Source: Sporosarcina jiandibaonis (lineage in GTDB: Bacteria > Bacillota > Bacilli > Bacillales_A > Planococcaceae). From it: a stretch of 64,000 bases of DNA. Positions 26,890 through 35,531 of the stretch are shown here, in pieces (the first letter of the stretch is position 1; the number at the start of each line of letters is the position of its first letter). The notes under the pieces were generated by a model that did no database searches, was not told the DNA's origin, and saw only the letters and a list, made by a program, of their open reading frames with translations. The stretch covers positions 1-64,000 of the forward strand of contig NZ_JAAOIY010000004.1 of assembly GCF_013184495.1 (NCBI RefSeq), given 5' to 3'. The position numbers and the translations under genes were made by a program.

Positions 26890-27877
26890 ATCAAGCATCG
26901 CCTACATCGTATCCATCGCCACACTCGTTGTGGCGATTTGGCTCGGTGTATCAATCGGTACGGTGGACATTCCATTAAGCACTTTTTGGAATAAAGGAGC
27001 GGACGAAATCGCGACAAATATCCTGTGGAAAATCCGCATGCCGAGGGTTCTATTAGCAGGACTTGTCGGCGCATCATTGGCAATTGCCGGCGCGGCGTTC
27101 CAAGGACTCCTGAAAAACCCGCTTGCAGATCCCTACACACTCGGAGTGTCATCCGGCGCCTCGGTTGGTGCTGTGATGACACTCTTTTTCGGCTTATCGC
27201 TTCCGATTCTAGGCGCATACACGTTGCCTGTTTTCAGCATGATTGGCGCGGCGCTGACAATGTTTCTTGTTTTAGGCTTCGCAAGACTCGTCGACAGAGC
27301 CATGAAAATGGAAACCATTATATTAACAGGGATTATTTTCGGTTCATTTTTAGGTTCCGTTTTATCACTAATGATTGCACTCACAGGCGAGGAATTACGG
27401 CAAATTATCGGATGGCTTCTCGGCAGCGTATCGATGCGGGGTTGGAATTATATCACGATGATTCTTCCCTTCGTAATAATCGGTTCGGCCATGCTCTGGT
27501 TCAACCGACGCGAATTAAATGCGATGCTATTCGGGGAAGAACGTGCGCATCACCTCGGCGTTAACGTGAAACGCCGGAAATTTATGATCTTAATCGGCGG
27601 CTCGATACTAACCGGATCAGCCGTAGCCGTATCGGGAACAATCGGCTTTATCGGTCTCGTCGTGCCGCATATGACGCGGCTTATGTGGGGAACCGACCAT
27701 CGTCATTTATTAACATTATCTTTTATGAACGGCGCATCTTTACTGATTATATGCGACCTCGTCGCACGAACGATTATTTCGCCAACGGAACTTCCAGTCG
27801 GCGTCATCACTGCATTTATCGGGGCACCAGTTTTTGCATTCATCTTTTACCGTCAAAGAAGGAGAGGGGCGATGTAA
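26882..27877 (+). CDS. btuC: cobalamin ABC transporter permease (FecCD/BtuC family)
   Basis: A 331-residue permease with about ten membrane helices. The RMPRVLLAGLVGASLAIAG and NPLADPYTLGVSSGAS segments are diagnostic of BtuC/FecCD, and GFIGLVVPHMTR forms the coupling region to the ATPase. The GTG at 26882 overlaps the btuF stop by 8 nt, and AGAGG precedes it at 6 nt; the longer frame upstream only shadows btuF. Confidence 0.93.
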   Translation: MNKSSIAYIVSIATLVVAIWLGVSIGTVDIPLSTFWNKGADEIATNILWKIRMPRVLLAGLVGASLAIAGAAFQGLLKNPLADPYTLGVSSGASVGAVMTLFFGLSLPILGAYTLPVFSMIGAALTMFLVLGFARLVDRAMKMETIILTGIIFGSFLGSVLSLMIALTGEELRQIIGWLLGSVSMRGWNYITMILPFVIIGSAMLWFNRRELNAMLFGEERAHHLGVNVKRRKFMILIGGSILTGSAVAVSGTIGFIGLVVPHMTRLMWGTDHRHLLTLSFMNGASLLIICDLVARTIISPTELPVGVITAFIGAPVFAFIFYRQRRRGAM

Positions 27878-27878
27878 T

Positions 27879-29351
27879 ATGTTACAAGTTGAAAACCTAT
27901 CAGGCGGTTACGGCGATGAATTAGTCGTTAAATCCGTCTCCTTCGACGTGAAAAAGGGAGAAGTGCTCGGCATTTTAGGCCCGAATGGCAGCGGGAAGTC
28001 CACATTATTAAAAATAATTTCTGGCATTTTATCCGCACAAAGCGGTTCGGTAACGATTGACGGGAAGAAAGCATCCGATTATACCCAAAAAGAATTTGCT
28101 CGAAAAGTAGCGGTATTGCCCCAATTGCATGCCCATGCATTTTCCCATTCCGTGCGAGAAACGGTGGAACTCGGCAGATATCCGCACCAAACAGGAATCT
28201 TTTCCTCTTGGTCAAATAAAGATGAACTTGCCGTCACAGAAGCGATGAAAAGCACGGCAGTCTCGCGTTATGAAAAACAGTCCATTGAATTATTGTCTGG
28301 AGGGGAACAACAGCGAGTTTTCGTTGCCCAAGCACTCGCCCAAGTCGCCCCGATTTTATTATTAGATGAACCGACAAATCACTTGGATATCGCACATCAA
28401 CAACAACTTCTGGACACAATTCGGAAAGAAGCGGTCGAAAAAGGACTCACGGTTATCTCGGTATTCCATGACATTAACTTAGCTGCATTATATTGCGATC
28501 GACTATTACTTATGGACAACGGCAAGATTTCAAAAATCGGTCGGCCGCAGGAAGTTGTCAAAGAACAAGCAATAGAAAACGTTTATCATGCGCGCATAAA
28601 AACACAGCCGCATCCGGAACTGCCGAAGCCGCAAATTACATTACTTCCGGATGTGAACGGTGAAAAAATTGCAACGAAGGTGACCAGGGCGAATTTTTTC
28701 AGCTCAGAAGAATTTGTCGTTTTCCGTGCGAGTCAACCGCTAAAAACAGTATCATCAGCGGTCCATAATGCGGGATTGGGTTGGTATCGGACATTCGTGA
28801 ATCGCCATGTGGACAGCGCTTATAACTACGATGATGTAAAAAGCGAAATGGCAGATTATCTGGAAACAAAAGGTTTTCCATTAACCGAAACCGTTGCAAT
28901 GATGACAGCAGTTACGACAGAACACGTCGAAATTGGCGAATATGAAGGTGGTTTCGGAAAGGTTTTCATTGCAGTGACTGCTGGAATCGGCAATGCAGTC
29001 GATGTTTCGCAAGCACTCTCACGCGATGAAACGCCAAAAGTAGGCACGATCAATACGTGGGTCATCATTAACGGAGAATTACCGGATGAAGCATTTATTC
29101 AAGCGATGATAACAGCAACCGAAGCGAAGTCAAAAGCGCTTCAAGTAGAAAAAATAAAAGATCCATTAACGGATACGATCGCAACGGGAACGTCTACAGA
29201 CAGTATCCTTATCGCAGCTACCCAACAAGGAAAATTGCTTCCATACGCCGGTCCAATCACTGAACTCGGCAAACTCATCGCACAGGGGGTCTTCGATTGC
29301 ACAGTGAAAGCGATTCAAGCGTATAAGAAAGCGAAAGGATGGTCGACTTGA
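27879..29351 (+). CDS. fusion of cobalamin ABC transporter ATPase (BtuD) and adenosylcobinamide amidohydrolase (CbiZ)
   Basis: Residues 1-255 form an ABC ATPase: Walker A GPNGSGKST, signature LSGGEQQR, Walker B ILLLDEPT. Residues 265-490 form CbiZ, which cuts the aminopropanol side chain from adenosylcobinamide or pseudocobalamin to give adenosylcobyric acid, allowing salvage of incomplete or wrong corrinoids. Such fusions are known in some bacilli and link uptake to remodelling. ATG 27879 starts the ATPase; the frame extends 15 codons upstream into btuC without a ribosome site. Confidence 0.93.
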   Translation: MLQVENLSGGYGDELVVKSVSFDVKKGEVLGILGPNGSGKSTLLKIISGILSAQSGSVTIDGKKASDYTQKEFARKVAVLPQLHAHAFSHSVRETVELGRYPHQTGIFSSWSNKDELAVTEAMKSTAVSRYEKQSIELLSGGEQQRVFVAQALAQVAPILLLDEPTNHLDIAHQQQLLDTIRKEAVEKGLTVISVFHDINLAALYCDRLLLMDNGKISKIGRPQEVVKEQAIENVYHARIKTQPHPELPKPQITLLPDVNGEKIATKVTRANFFSSEEFVVFRASQPLKTVSSAVHNAGLGWYRTFVNRHVDSAYNYDDVKSEMADYLETKGFPLTETVAMMTAVTTEHVEIGEYEGGFGKVFIAVTAGIGNAVDVSQALSRDETPKVGTINTWVIINGELPDEAFIQAMITATEAKSKALQVEKIKDPLTDTIATGTSTDSILIAATQQGKLLPYAGPITELGKLIAQGVFDCTVKAIQAYKKAKGWST

Positions 29352-30307
29352 TCCCAGCGCATTTCATAGCCATTTCGATAGGTTTTTTACTGGATCGGAT
29401 TATAGGCGATCCACCCAACTGGCCGCATCCCGTCCGGTGGATTGGCGCGTTAATCACTAAACTGACCTCTCGTTTCAATAAAGGAAAAAACCGCACGCTA
29501 AAAGGCGCAATCACGCTCATTATTACTGTGTTGATTGTTTTTGCCATCGTATTCCTCATGGTAGAATTTGCATATTCTCTCCATATACTGATTGGCATTG
29601 CGATAGAGAGCGTTCTGATCGCCATCGGCCTCGCACAAAGAAGTTTAAGAGATGCAGCATTGGAAGTTTACAAACCGCTTGCCGCAGGTGAAATAACTGA
29701 AGCGCGCATGAAACTATCATGGATTGTCGGTCGTGATACCGATAAGCTTGAGGAAAGTGAAATTTCAAGAGCCACGATTGAAACGGTATCGGAAAACATT
29801 GCGGATGGGGTCACATCGCCGCTTTTTTGGGCGTTTTTATTCGGAGCGCCTGGATTATGGTTGTATAAAGCAGTCAATACGTTAGATTCAATAATTGGTT
29901 ATAAAGATGAACGCTACGAGAAATTCGGAAAGTTTTCAGCACGCGCTGATGATCTATTGAACTTCATTCCAGCACGCATGACCGGATTACTCTTGATTCT
30001 TTATGCGCCAAATAGAAGTCATCTTCCATTTCTTGAACGATTTTCGGGATGGTTGAAAGATGCTCGTCGACATCCAAGTCCAAATAGCGGTTACTTGGAA
30101 GCGGCAACTGCTTGGCAACTTGGCGTTTCGCTGGGAGGAAGAGCAACTTATCGGGGGAGGAAATCAGAGCGACCAAAACTCGGACCCGCTCTAGTTCCAT
30201 TGGATGCGACGCATATAAAAGCTTCTATTTTTGAACTGCATGTCATTTCGTTCTTTTTTTGGTTTATAGGTACTGTCTTAGGAGTGTTGTTATATGCAAT
30301 TACCTGA
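29348..30307 (+). CDS. cbiB: adenosylcobinamide-phosphate synthase (CbiB/CobD family)
   Basis: A membrane amide-bond-forming enzyme of 319 residues that attaches aminopropanol phosphate to adenosylcobyric acid, so it takes the CbiZ product directly. Hallmarks: DRIIGDPPNWPHPVRWIG at the N-terminus, ISRATIETVSENIADGVTSPLFW, and KAVNTLDSIIGYK. The TTG at 29348 overlaps the preceding stop by 4 nt (TTGA) with AAAGGATGG upstream; an ATG at 29339 lies inside that ribosome site. Confidence 0.93.
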   Translation: MIPAHFIAISIGFLLDRIIGDPPNWPHPVRWIGALITKLTSRFNKGKNRTLKGAITLIITVLIVFAIVFLMVEFAYSLHILIGIAIESVLIAIGLAQRSLRDAALEVYKPLAAGEITEARMKLSWIVGRDTDKLEESEISRATIETVSENIADGVTSPLFWAFLFGAPGLWLYKAVNTLDSIIGYKDERYEKFGKFSARADDLLNFIPARMTGLLLILYAPNRSHLPFLERFSGWLKDARRHPSPNSGYLEAATAWQLGVSLGGRATYRGRKSERPKLGPALVPLDATHIKASIFELHVISFFFWFIGTVLGVLLYAIT

Positions 30308-31373
30308 ACATGGCGCAAACCCATTTAAACTATACAAAAAACTTGGCGTAATTCCGCCAAACCGTGTTTTAGACTTTAGCGAGAATGTTAATCCAGCAGG
30401 CCCGCCGAGGAGCGTTCAAAAAATATGGGCCGATTTATTCAATAAAATAAATCAGTATCCAGATCCTGACGGGGAGCCGTTTTTAACAGCTGCAGTAAAC
30501 TTCCATAAGATTGACAGGGAATCTTTAATCATTGGAAATGGGGCAGCGGAACTTTTATCGCTGATGGCTGAAAGATACAGAGGGAAAAAAGCGATAGTTG
30601 TGCATCCGACCTTTTCAGAATATGAAACAACTTTGAAAGCAAAAAACGTTGAAATCGTACGTGTTTTATCCGCCGCAGAAAATGGATTCAAATTACCGAT
30701 GAATGAAATTCAGAAAGCAATGGAAAATGCCCAAGTTCTATATTTGTGTACACCAAACAATCCAACGGGTATCTTACCAGAACGTAAAGAACTGATTAAA
30801 CTCGTTCGTTATGGTGCGAAAGTGAACTGCGAAATTGTTTTTGACGAAGCATTTATTGATTTTATCGATGAGTCACTGTCATTCATATCTGAAATAAAGG
30901 AATTTCCGCATGTAATCGTCGTCCGTTCGATGACGAAAATGTATGCCATTCCCGGAATTCGTCTCGGATATGTCGTTGCAAGTCCAACCGTTATCTCGGA
31001 AATTAAAGCGCATGCCCCGCATTGGAATGTGAACGGCATTGCGGCGCAAGTCGGCGCGTTATGTTTGGATGTAGCTGAGTACCGAGAAAAGTCGATTCTA
31101 CAGAGCAATGAACAACGAAGAAATTTGAAAGCGTTTCTCGAGACGAATGACTGTACGGTGACTGATTCTGTCGTGAACTATCTTTCATTCAAACCAGGCG
31201 GGGATCGTACTTCACGTCAACTCCATGCAGACTTATTGCAACGCGGGATTGTCCTTCGACATTCCGAGAACTTTTACGGGATGGACGGTGAATGGTTACG
31301 GGTCGGCATGAAAAATGCCGAGGAGATGGCTGTTTTACAAGAGGAGTTGGCTAAATGGTTCGCGGAAAACTGA
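30294..31373 (+). CDS. cobD: threonine-phosphate decarboxylase (CobD-type aminotransferase)
   Basis: A PLP-dependent class I/II aminotransferase-fold enzyme of 359 residues. Visible: HGANPFKLYKK at the N-terminus, CTPNNPTG (PLP-binding Asn), FDEAFIDF, and the Schiff-base Lys in VRSMTKMYAIPGIRLGY. Histidinol-phosphate aminotransferase is the sister family, but the N-terminal sequence and position in the cob operon support decarboxylation of L-threonine phosphate to (R)-1-aminopropan-2-yl phosphate, the CbiB substrate. It overlaps cbiB by 14 nt. Confidence 0.9.
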   Translation: MQLPEHGANPFKLYKKLGVIPPNRVLDFSENVNPAGPPRSVQKIWADLFNKINQYPDPDGEPFLTAAVNFHKIDRESLIIGNGAAELLSLMAERYRGKKAIVVHPTFSEYETTLKAKNVEIVRVLSAAENGFKLPMNEIQKAMENAQVLYLCTPNNPTGILPERKELIKLVRYGAKVNCEIVFDEAFIDFIDESLSFISEIKEFPHVIVVRSMTKMYAIPGIRLGYVVASPTVISEIKAHAPHWNVNGIAAQVGALCLDVAEYREKSILQSNEQRRNLKAFLETNDCTVTDSVVNYLSFKPGGDRTSRQLHADLLQRGIVLRHSENFYGMDGEWLRVGMKNAEEMAVLQEELAKWFAEN

Positions 31374-31939
31374 CATTCATAAGCGGTGGCGTTCGAAGCG
31401 GGAAAAGTGCTTTTGCCGAAAGGCAGCTCGTTGAAATAGCCGAAGATTGCGGCGGACGGCTCGTCTATATTGCATCCGGAACAAGGGTGGACGCTGAAAT
31501 GAAAAAGCGCATCGAAACCCATCGACGAGACCGCGCTGAAAACAACTGGCTGACGATTGAAAAACCGGTGAACTTGGAAGAGGTCGTGCCATTCATACGG
31601 GAAAATGATTTCGTCCTATGGGATTGTTTAACGACTTGGCTCGCGAATGAATTATACACAGGTTGGGAAACGGGAACAGCTTGTATCGCACTACCTAATT
31701 GTATGGAGCGAAAAGAAACTCATCTTTATAATACAATTGAAGCGATTTTGGCAAAAGCCCCGCAGCTCGTTATCGTGTCAAATGAAGTACTAGATGATTT
31801 GCCGCCACAAGATGCCGAAACAAAAACGTATCGCAGGTGGCTCGGTATGATTCACCAAAAGCTCGTTGCACGGGCCAATACTGCGATTGAGATGGAATAT
31901 GGCATGCCAATGTTTTGGAAAAAGGGGGACGATAGATGA
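31355..31939 (+). CDS. cobU: adenosylcobinamide kinase / adenosylcobinamide-phosphate guanylyltransferase
   Basis: A 194-residue CobU-type enzyme that phosphorylates adenosylcobinamide and transfers GMP to it. P-loop GGVRSGKS lies near residue 10; the GMP-accepting His is in RIETHRRDR near residue 54; DCLTTWLANEL is conserved. The usual C-terminal NEVGxGIVP segment is altered here to SNEVLDDLPPQ. A second, partial CobU-like protein occurs later in the operon. Overlaps cobD by 19 nt and the next gene by 4 nt. Confidence 0.9.
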   Translation: MVRGKLTFISGGVRSGKSAFAERQLVEIAEDCGGRLVYIASGTRVDAEMKKRIETHRRDRAENNWLTIEKPVNLEEVVPFIRENDFVLWDCLTTWLANELYTGWETGTACIALPNCMERKETHLYNTIEAILAKAPQLVIVSNEVLDDLPPQDAETKTYRRWLGMIHQKLVARANTAIEMEYGMPMFWKKGDDR

Positions 31940-32754
31940 ACGGGGTAATCGTCTTAGGAACCGCCTCAGATTCTGGGAAATCGATGATCTGCGCAGCACT
32001 ATGCCGCATATTGGCCAATGAGGGAGTGTGTGTGACGCCGTTCAAATCGCAAAATATGTCTCCTTTTACAGCACGGGCTGAAAACGGCGAAGTGTTAAGC
32101 CGTGCGCAGTTCATACAAGCGGCAGCAGCCAGAACGACTCCATCAACTTATATGAATCCAATTATGCTAAAACCGTTAGCAAATATGAAATCAGAAGTGT
32201 TCATTTTGGGCAAGAAATTCGGTTCTATCGTTGGGATGACGTACCGAGAACAATTTTTTCACCGTGCAATTGAGGCGATTCGTTTATCGCTAGCAAAATT
32301 GTCGCAAACGTATGAGACGGTCATAATTGAAGGAGCGGGAAGTCCTGCGGAAGTAAATCTGAATGACCGAGAAGTTGTCAATATGCGTGTGGCGGAAATT
32401 GCAGATGTCCCTGCAGTGTTAGTCGCAGACATTGACCGAGGCGGTGCCATTGCATCCGTTGTTGGAACCCTTGAGCTTCTTGAACCGAAGCATCGCTCTC
32501 GCGTAAAAGCGATTATCATTAATAAATTTCATGGGGACATCTCTTTATTTCAAGAAGGTGTCGAATTCATTGAATCATACACTGGCATTCCTGTTATTGG
32601 AGTTATTCCGTACAAAGCGGATCACGGCATTGAAGAGGAAGATGTAGATCGTCCAGTGGCGAATGCTCCTGTGGATATTGATATATACGATGCATGGGCG
32701 GCCCATGTGAAAGCGCATCTTGACTGGCCATTGATGAAGGAAATTCTATCGTAA
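31936..32754 (+). CDS. cobQ: cobyric acid synthase lacking the glutamine amidotransferase domain
   Basis: CobQ/CbiP amidates four corrin side chains and normally has about 490-510 residues: an N-terminal dethiobiotin-synthetase-like ATPase and a C-terminal class I-like glutaminase. This protein has 272. The synthetase domain is intact (GTASDSGKS, FKSQNMSP, EGAGSPAEVNL, DIDRGGAIASVVGT, GVIPY). After about residue 237 it jumps to DIYDAWAAHVKAHLDWPLMKEI, which resembles the extreme C-terminus of full-length CobQ. So roughly 220 residues, including the glutaminase Cys, are missing in frame. It may use free ammonia or be unneeded for salvage. Confidence 0.85.
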   Translation: MNGVIVLGTASDSGKSMICAALCRILANEGVCVTPFKSQNMSPFTARAENGEVLSRAQFIQAAAARTTPSTYMNPIMLKPLANMKSEVFILGKKFGSIVGMTYREQFFHRAIEAIRLSLAKLSQTYETVIIEGAGSPAEVNLNDREVVNMRVAEIADVPAVLVADIDRGGAIASVVGTLELLEPKHRSRVKAIIINKFHGDISLFQEGVEFIESYTGIPVIGVIPYKADHGIEEEDVDRPVANAPVDIDIYDAWAAHVKAHLDWPLMKEILS

Positions 32755-32765
32755 GGGGGAAGACT

Positions 32766-33530
32766 ATGAACGGCATCTTGCTCGCATTACAATTTTTCAC
32801 AGTGCTCCCGATACGAAAAGAGTTGCCGCTCGGTCGAAGAGAAGTGACGGCGATGTATATAGCGCTTCCGTTCGTCGGGGCTACAATCGGACTTAGTATG
32901 TACGGTATTTCGGAACTACTACTAAGCGGATTTTCGACTGGCACGTTCTTCGCGGCTGTATCGATCGTGTTGACAGGAATACTCCTAACAGGCGGTTTGC
33001 ATCTCGACGGTTGGACCGACACAGCGGACGCGTTCTTTTCCTATCAAGACCAAGGAAAACGGCTCGAAATTATGGAAGATCCAAGAATTGGCGCGTTCGG
33101 TACAATGGCATTAGTTTTTCTTATCCTAATAAAAATCGCTTCGTTTCACGAGTTATTGGAACGCGATGTAGCGCATTTTATATTGTTTGCCGCAATACCT
33201 TTTCTTGCAAGAGTGGGGATGAATATTTATCTTTCTATGACATCTTCCGCTAAAAGTTCAGGGCTTGCGTATTTCTTTCGAGAAAAAATACATACAAGAA
33301 TTGTAGTCGTCGTTTCGTTACTAAGCGGGCTTACTATTTTAATCGGAGTTTGGCTCCTAGTTGAAAGCGTAATCATCCCCATTCTTTTATTCGTCCTTCT
33401 CGCAATGGGTATTCTGTTTTTCCGTCACTGGTCATTAAAACATTTCGGGGGCGTAACAGGCGATTTATCAGGCGCTTTCATAGAAGGGATGGAGGTCATT
33501 TTATGGTTTGCGGTATTACTGTTCATTTAA
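32766..33530 (+). CDS. cobS: adenosylcobinamide-GDP ribazoletransferase (cobalamin synthase)
   Basis: An integral membrane enzyme of 254 residues with about six helices that joins GDP-cobinamide with alpha-ribazole (phosphate). Signatures: ALQFFTVLPI at the N-terminus, the acidic loop GGLHLDGWTDTADAF and EDPRIGAFG. ATG 32766 follows AAGGGGGAAG. The start of cobC lies 28 nt inside its 3' end. Confidence 0.95.
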   Translation: MNGILLALQFFTVLPIRKELPLGRREVTAMYIALPFVGATIGLSMYGISELLLSGFSTGTFFAAVSIVLTGILLTGGLHLDGWTDTADAFFSYQDQGKRLEIMEDPRIGAFGTMALVFLILIKIASFHELLERDVAHFILFAAIPFLARVGMNIYLSMTSSAKSSGLAYFFREKIHTRIVVVVSLLSGLTILIGVWLLVESVIIPILLFVLLAMGILFFRHWSLKHFGGVTGDLSGAFIEGMEVILWFAVLLFI

Positions 33531-34120
33531 TCCGTCATCTTCCCACACTCGGCAATCAAAAACGGCAGTATATCGGTTGGACAGACGAGTCGATTTTACC
33601 CATCGGCGAACCCACTTCAGTGATGCTGCCCTGGAAACCCGAAATCGTTTATGGAAGCGACTTAATGCGCTGTCGAGAAAGCGCGGCACTGTATTTTCCT
33701 GAAGCGATTTATGAATCTGACGAGCGATTTCGTGAAAGTCATTTCGGTGCGTGGGAAGGAAAAACGTATGAAGCGTTGAAAGATAATAGGACGTACCGTT
33801 CATGGATTGATAATCCATATGAAAAAACGCCCCCGAATGGTGAAGGTTTATTTGAAGTGAAAAGTCGAGTGCTAGCCGCGCTGACTGAATTACCCGAAGG
33901 AAAAGGGGAGCATTTTATCGTCACGCACGGAGGTCCGATTCGGATGATGTTGACGCAATTCTCGCCTGAAAAACAGGATTTTTGGTTCTGGCAGATTCTA
34001 CACGGTTCGATTTGGTCATTGAAGTGGAATCATCGTAACGACTTTGTGGAGGGGAAGAAATGCACGTCATTATCGGCGGTGCCCATAACGGGAAACGAGA
34101 GTTTGTTCGAAAGTTACTAA
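33503..34120 (+). CDS. cobC: alpha-ribazole phosphatase, histidine phosphatase family
   Basis: A phosphoglycerate-mutase-like enzyme of 205 residues that removes phosphate from alpha-ribazole phosphate or adenosylcobalamin phosphate. The phosphohistidine motif is LIRHLPT near residue 10 (usual LxRHGxT, here Leu replaces Gly), with the second His in FIVTHGGPIR. Operon position supports the CobC role. It overlaps the next gene by 61 nt. Confidence 0.85.
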   Translation: MVCGITVHLIRHLPTLGNQKRQYIGWTDESILPIGEPTSVMLPWKPEIVYGSDLMRCRESAALYFPEAIYESDERFRESHFGAWEGKTYEALKDNRTYRSWIDNPYEKTPPNGEGLFEVKSRVLAALTELPEGKGEHFIVTHGGPIRMMLTQFSPEKQDFWFWQILHGSIWSLKWNHRNDFVEGKKCTSLSAVPITGNESLFESY

Positions 34121-34452
34121 ATGAGCTGAATGAGGAAGACATAAATTGGTGTGAAGGGGAAATTCCGGCACCTGGAAATGATACCGTTGTCCTTGCTGGC
34201 CTGGAAAACTGGTTGGCTCAATGCGAATTAAGTGAAGAAAAAGCATATGATTTTATTATAAAAGCAGTAGAAAAACGCCCGGCTATTATCATTTTGACCG
34301 ATATTAGCCGTGGAATCGTACCGATGGATGCAAATCTTAGAAAGTTGCGCGATACATGCGGGAGAGTCTATCAACGTTTATTTGCAGAAGCGAGTGAAGT
34401 AACAAAAGTTTGGTACGGCATTCCACAAACCATAAAGAAAAGGGGAGAATAA
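34060..34452 (+). CDS. second, short and degenerate CobU-like protein
   Basis: A 130-residue protein with start IIGGAHNGKR, a degraded CobU P-loop in which the final Ser/Thr is Arg, and a good CobU C-terminal segment DISRGIVPMDANLRKLRDTCGRVYQRL. The middle, including the GMP-accepting His and the DxLTxW motif, is missing. It complements the full-length CobU at 31355, which has an unusual C-terminal segment. It may be a regulatory or structural partner, or a decaying duplicate. The start ATG at 34060 follows GGAGGGG. Confidence 0.75.
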   Translation: MHVIIGGAHNGKREFVRKLLNELNEEDINWCEGEIPAPGNDTVVLAGLENWLAQCELSEEKAYDFIIKAVEKRPAIIILTDISRGIVPMDANLRKLRDTCGRVYQRLFAEASEVTKVWYGIPQTIKKRGE

Positions 34453-34455
34453 AAG

Positions 34456-35049
34456 ATGAAAATCTATACGAAAACTGGGGACAAAGGCAAAACAAGTTTA
34501 ATCGGAGGACGTGTCGACAAGGACGATCTTCGCGTTGAAGCATATGGCACAATGGACGAATTAAATTCATTCGTCGGAAAAGCAATGACTGAACTTGATC
34601 CAACTAAATTTGGGGATTTACTCGAAGATCTTGAAGAGATTCAAAATGAGTTATTCGACGGGGGCGGGGATCTTTCAAACGTCATGAAAGAACGCCATTA
34701 TAAATTAACCGAAGAACCAATTGAAGTGTTGGAAAAGCGTATTGATGAATTAATGGATGAAGTGCCGCCACTTGAGAAATTCATTTTACCAGGCGGATCT
34801 CCTGCGGCTGCCTCGCTACACATTGCGCGCACAGTTACTAGGCGCGCCGAACGTCAAACCGTGACATTGATGAAAGCGGAGGAAGACGTATCACCAGTTG
34901 TCGGACGCTATTTAAATCGTCTTTCCGATTACTTTTTCGTCGCAGCGCGCATCGCAAACTCACGCATCAACATTCCAGACAATGAATATGTCCGAAGTGC
35001 AAAGGTGTTTCGAACAGGAAATACCGATAAGAAAAACGATAAAAAATGA
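34456..35049 (+). CDS. pduO: corrinoid adenosyltransferase, PduO type
   Basis: Transfers the 5'-deoxyadenosyl group from ATP to cob(I)alamin, giving the form required by IcmF and by downstream salvage enzymes. At 197 residues it has the N-terminal ATP site [15 protein letters not shown], the [12 protein letters not shown] motif, and the RTVTRRAER and LNRLSDYFF signatures of the ATR/MMAB family. It is preceded by AAAGGGGAG. Confidence 0.95.
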   Translation: MKIYTKTGDKGKTSLIGGRVDKDDLRVEAYGTMDELNSFVGKAMTELDPTKFGDLLEDLEEIQNELFDGGGDLSNVMKERHYKLTEEPIEVLEKRIDELMDEVPPLEKFILPGGSPAAASLHIARTVTRRAERQTVTLMKAEEDVSPVVGRYLNRLSDYFFVAARIANSRINIPDNEYVRSAKVFRTGNTDKKNDKK

Positions 35050-35531
35050 AGTTGAAACATTTAACACTAACCGCCATGTTTACTGCCTTATGTGCAGTAG
35101 GCGGGTTAGTGAAAATCCCGCTAGGCATCGGTTCAACCGCACTCGATTCTGCACCAGCACTACTGGCGGCAGCATTTTTACCGCCCATTTTTGCAGGAAC
35201 CGCCGCCTTATTGGGGCATATCGCATCAGCTATGTATTCGGGATTTCCGCTAGGTCCGTTTCATCTTTTGATTGGGCTTGAAATGTTCGTCATCGTCCTG
35301 ATTTTCGCGCGTCTTCACAATGCGAAGAAGAATGTGTTGAAATGGATTGTTTTCATCGGTGCAAACGGTTTACTTGCGCCTCTGCCGTTTTATTTTCTTA
35401 TATCGCCGGCTTTCTTTATAGCGGCAGTCCCAGCCATTTTCATCGCTACAGTCATAAACGCTTTTATCGCGACAATCATATTCCCAGCACTAAAACATGT
35501 TAAAGGCAAAGGATTAGGTGGATTTCGATGA
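35046..35531 (+). CDS. cblT: ECF transporter S component, probable alpha-ribazole transporter CblT
   Basis: A 161-residue membrane protein with about five to six helices and the S-component N-terminal pattern ([15 protein letters not shown]). ECF S components bind substrate and use a shared energising module encoded elsewhere. Its place between pduO and the CblS-like gene, in an operon with no CobT, matches CblT, the alpha-ribazole transporter described in Firmicutes. It overlaps both neighbours by 4 nt. Confidence 0.82.
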   Translation: MKLKHLTLTAMFTALCAVGGLVKIPLGIGSTALDSAPALLAAAFLPPIFAGTAALLGHIASAMYSGFPLGPFHLLIGLEMFVIVLIFARLHNAKKNVLKWIVFIGANGLLAPLPFYFLISPAFFIAAVPAIFIATVINAFIATIIFPALKHVKGKGLGGFR

